DNA from: Chitinophagales bacterium
Lineage (GTDB): Bacteria > Bacteroidota > Bacteroidia > Chitinophagales > Chitinophagaceae
Length of the DNA: 64,000 bases
Direction: 5' to 3'
NCBI GenBank assembly: GCA_025353485.1
Contig: JANXQO010000062.1
Span: forward strand, 1-64,000
Shown here: positions 62,115 through 64,000 of the stretch, one piece after another
How the letters are laid out: each line of letters opens with the position of its first letter
Numbering within the stretch: position 1 is the stretch's first letter
Translations under genes and position numbers: made by a program
The notes under the pieces: model-generated
Seen by the model: the letters and a program-made list of their open reading frames with translations, nothing else
Database searches by the model: none
What the model was told of the DNA's origin: nothing

Positions 62115-62132
62115 TATCGCAATATTACGATA
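62115..62132. promoter_or_regulatory. ArsR-type operator over the arsR promoter
   Basis: TATCGCAATATTACGATA is an 18-base palindrome with one mismatched pair. On the minus strand it covers TAATATTG (62127-62120), one base off TAnnTTTG, with TTG at 62149-62147 (19-base spacer). The ATG of arsR is at 62109, so repressor bound here would block the promoter. Confidence 0.8.
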
Positions 62133-62188
62133 AGTTTTCAGAACAACAAATTTTTTGAAAGAATTTTATAAAATTTTTTATTGGATAG

Positions 62189-63457
62189 TTATGTTCGCAT
62201 CACGCCGATCTTACTTCCATTCCAGCCCGGGAACAAAACTTTATCGTTATTTATTTTAAGATGTTTATCTGCAACTTCGCTGAAAACACTTCTGAAGTCA
62301 GTTGTTACAGGAAGATCTCTGCCATCTTCAAGATTTTCTACAGCCAAAGGTTTCATGTTATTATATACAGTGCCGCCGTTAACATCGTTACCCAAAATAA
62401 AGTTGCAGGAAGCTCTTCCATGATCAGTTCCTCCTGTTCCATTTTGATGTACTGTTCGTCCGAATTCAGTCATTGTCATAAGCGTAACATCATCCTGATA
62501 GGTTGATCCCATATCATTCCAGAAAGCAGTTATACTTCCGCTAAGATCATTTGCATTGCGGGCAAAAACGCCCAGTTCTGTTCCCTGGTTAAAGTGTGTA
62601 TCCCATCCGCCGGATTCAGCAAACGCAACTTCTAACCCAACATCCATTTTTATTAATTGTGCAACCTGCTTTAATGCATTGCCAAGTGCAGTGGCCGTAT
62701 ACACAACATTATTTTCAGGTTTATAATTTCGCACATCAAATTTCTTAAGCATCTTCACCGCATCAAAACTTTCTTTGCCTGTTTCTTTTAATAATCCTGA
62801 AGAGGTTTGGTCATACAGATCTTCAAAACTTTTTGCGGCCATATTTGCACCCATAGGATTTCCCTTTAACTGGATAGCAAAATCCTGCAAATTATTTATT
62901 GCAATAGAAGGATTATCACCATAAAAAGAACGTGGCATTGAAGACGTAAGACTTACTGCTCTGAATGGTGTTGCATCATGCCCCATTAATCCCACTGCAC
63001 GGTTAAGCCAGCCACTACCTGTGCCTTTATCAAAAGGAGTTCCTGATTCCATATAATCCTGCGCATCAAAATGTGAACGTGTATTATTAGGAGAACCAAT
63101 GCCATGAACAATTGCAAGCTGTTTGCTGCGGAACATTGATTCAAAAGATTTCATTCCCGGATGGAGACCAAACTTACCATCAAGATCAATTAAGGGAGTT
63201 GTCTTACTGTCTTTTGCAGCAGACATAAATAACGTTGGTCTTGCTGCCTGCAAATATGTATCAGTAAAAGGTGTTACTGCCATCAGTCCATCCATAGCAC
63301 CCCGCTGAAAAATACATACCAGGACTTTTTTCTTTTTGTATGGACTGAATTGTTTACTGCTGTTTGCAGCACGAGCCATAAATGTTGGAACACCGCCAAT
63401 GCCAATTCCAAACATTGCAAGTCCGCCGCCTTTTAAAAAACCTCTTCTTGATACCAT
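62189..63457 (-). CDS. DUF1501 family secreted protein (Tat signal)
   Basis: A 422-residue DUF1501 protein with a twin-arginine signal (SRRGFLKGGGLAMFGIGIGG). Family features are CIFQRGAMDGLMAVTPF, FGLHPGMKSFESMF, HFDAQDYMESG, GWDTHFNQGTELG and FGRTVHQNGTGGTDHGRA, the last two resembling the metal site of sulfatase/alkaline-phosphatase-like proteins. Such proteins pair with DUF1800 partners in Bacteroidota and other phyla, with no proven activity. The DUF1800 gene lies directly upstream in this window. Confidence 0.93.
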   Translation of the reverse strand: MVSRRGFLKGGGLAMFGIGIGGVPTFMARAANSSKQFSPYKKKKVLVCIFQRGAMDGLMAVTPFTDTYLQAARPTLFMSAAKDSKTTPLIDLDGKFGLHPGMKSFESMFRSKQLAIVHGIGSPNNTRSHFDAQDYMESGTPFDKGTGSGWLNRAVGLMGHDATPFRAVSLTSSMPRSFYGDNPSIAINNLQDFAIQLKGNPMGANMAAKSFEDLYDQTSSGLLKETGKESFDAVKMLKKFDVRNYKPENNVVYTATALGNALKQVAQLIKMDVGLEVAFAESGGWDTHFNQGTELGVFARNANDLSGSITAFWNDMGSTYQDDVTLMTMTEFGRTVHQNGTGGTDHGRASCNFILGNDVNGGTVYNNMKPLAVENLEDGRDLPVTTDFRSVFSEVADKHLKINNDKVLFPGWNGSKIGVMRT

Positions 63458-63476
63458 GGTTGAAATGTTTTAAGAA

Positions 63477-63520
63477 GCCCCCTCTAAATCTCCCCCGGTG
63501 GGGGAGACTTCCGAAGCTTT
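63477..63520. repeat. Palindromic repeat, family B, between the DUF1501 and DUF1800 genes
   Basis: On the minus strand it reads AAGCTTCGGAAG, then CTCCCCCACCGGGGGAG, then ATTTAGAGGGGGC. It is closely similar to the copy inside the TIGR02757 gene (34185-34228). It ends 20 bases upstream of the DUF1501 ATG. Confidence 0.88.
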
Positions 63521-63636
63521 ATTTTGAATGAATTTCTTTTATTTAATTTGTTATTTTTAATTAATATATTTTAAAAAACAGTCAAATCTTTTTCATTTCA
63601 AAAAGTTCTTATACACGGCCCAAATGAAGCATTAGC

Positions 63637-63670
63637 AAGCCTCCCCCACCGGGGGAGGTTGGAGGGGCTT
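63637..63670. repeat. Palindromic repeat, family B, abutting the DUF1800 stop codon
   Basis: AAGCCTCCCCC and GGGGGAGGTT form the stem, with GGAGGGGCTT as a second arm. Its last base is the first position of the DUF1800 stop codon (63670-63672). Confidence 0.85.
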
Positions 63671-64000
63671 TACTTCCTTTGAAATTCCGGTGAGCCAATA
63701 ATTATTCCTACCACCTGCGATAGCATTGAATTATTGCCTGCAACTGTTTGCAATGTGTTATTTCCTTTCTTTAAACCTTTTAATCCTTTGCCGCCTTTAT
63801 TGCCAACACCATCATCATCCCGATAGCTATCGGGATCATTCATTACAACCCCATTGTTAACCATACTTGTTTGTGGTGCAGTATTTTTATCAGCAGCATC
63901 ATTAATTTTTTTTACAAGTTCCGGATCATTGAGCATTGGCGTTAATCTTTTTACTGTTTCATCAAGATTGCGTTCGGGCATGATGAGTTTGCCATAAGTT
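63670..64000 (-). CDS. DUF1800 family protein, C-terminal end (cut by window edge)
   Basis: The open frame runs through the window end without a start codon (upstream codons read TYGKLIM), so only the last 110 or so residues are seen. RLTPMLNDPELVKKI and LSQVVGIIIGSPEFQRK are typical for the C-terminus of DUF1800 proteins, and the pairing with a DUF1501 gene supports this. A 20-base palindrome (63817-63836) is translated in frame as DPDSYRD, inside a D/G/K-rich linker. The M at 63981 is internal, not the start. Confidence 0.85.
   Translation of the reverse strand, partial: TYGKLIMPERNLDETVKRLTPMLNDPELVKKINDAADKNTAPQTSMVNNGVVMNDPDSYRDDDGVGNKGGKGLKGLKKGNNTLQTVAGNNSMLSQVVGIIIGSPEFQRK
63817..63836. 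repeat. Palindrome CCCGATAGCTATCGGG, in-frame coding copy
   Basis: The same 20 bases as 16648-16667, here inside the DUF1800 gene and translated. Confidence 0.85.

Noticed and set aside
1..64000. tRNA, rRNA, prophage or integrative element
   Set aside because: No tRNA-like T-arm sequence in a cloverleaf setting, no rRNA-like blocks, no integrase, transposase, portal or terminase frame could be found.

Overview
The window is a chromosomal stretch of a low-GC Bacteroidota bacterium, most likely in or near the Chitinophagaceae. The evidence is the mix of lineage-typical families (DUF4286, DUF2911, DUF6089, an M49 peptidase, TlpA with a DUF4369-like N-terminus, a CarB without the MGS domain), many SPI-type lipoproteins and outer-membrane barrels, AT-rich start regions, and several matches to the Bacteroidota promoter pattern TTG-N17..23-TAnnTTTG. 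No rRNA, tRNA, CRISPR array, phage or integrase was seen. This placement is inference, since no database search was possible.

Layout. 0.2-12 kb (minus strand): DUF4286 and exonuclease III, an M16 peptidase, a split DsbD system whose first gene carries a frameshift, an ECF sigma remnant, a secreted beta-helix protein and carB. 12-23 kb: YtxH-like protein, M23 peptidase, bcp, birA, then rsfS-ftsH-LUD, a HicBA module with broken hicA, lpxH, and a MerR/M23 pair. 23-35 kb (plus strand): alaS, a broken GNAT, a PDZ protein behind a double operator, gatB, TlpA-like, AcpH-like, DUF2911, a Cys/Met-metabolism PLP enzyme, a toxin-antitoxin pair running into a TIGR02757 gene, and a Spy-like protein. 35-42 kb (minus strand): truncated haemoglobin, DsbA-like protein, SMUG2-like glycosylase, polA and two alpha/beta hydrolases. 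42-49 kb: an ECF sigma factor overlapping a membrane-anchored beta-barrel gene, then small secreted or outer-membrane proteins, several of them unrecognised. 49-53.5 kb: a Crp/Fnr regulator with a perfect FNR-type box and a redox cluster (NADP-binding protein, DoxX, YceI, pirin, YceI) that also holds remnants of dsbA and FMN-reductase genes. 53.6-64 kb: M49 peptidase, lipocalin-like protein, ArsC-type phosphatase, a GH32/sugar-porter pair, an arsR-arsM-acetyltransferase cluster with an ArsR-type operator, and a DUF1501/DUF1800 pair cut by the window end.

The most unusual feature is a dense set of short GC-rich palindromic elements, about a dozen copies in at least three related families. Some abut stop codons. 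Others lie in frame inside conserved genes (alaS, the TIGR02757 gene, an M23 peptidase, the SMUG2-like gene, the DUF1800 gene). Two copies of one family, in unrelated genes, are read in the same frame and give similar peptides (SPxxTGGG-like). This resembles the translated palindromic elements of Rickettsia and is the best candidate here for something not yet described in this lineage.

Four genes are broken by a one-base indel at a short A or T run (dsbD N-terminal domain, hicA, GNAT, dsbA). The shared signature calls for a read-level check before any is called a true pseudogene.
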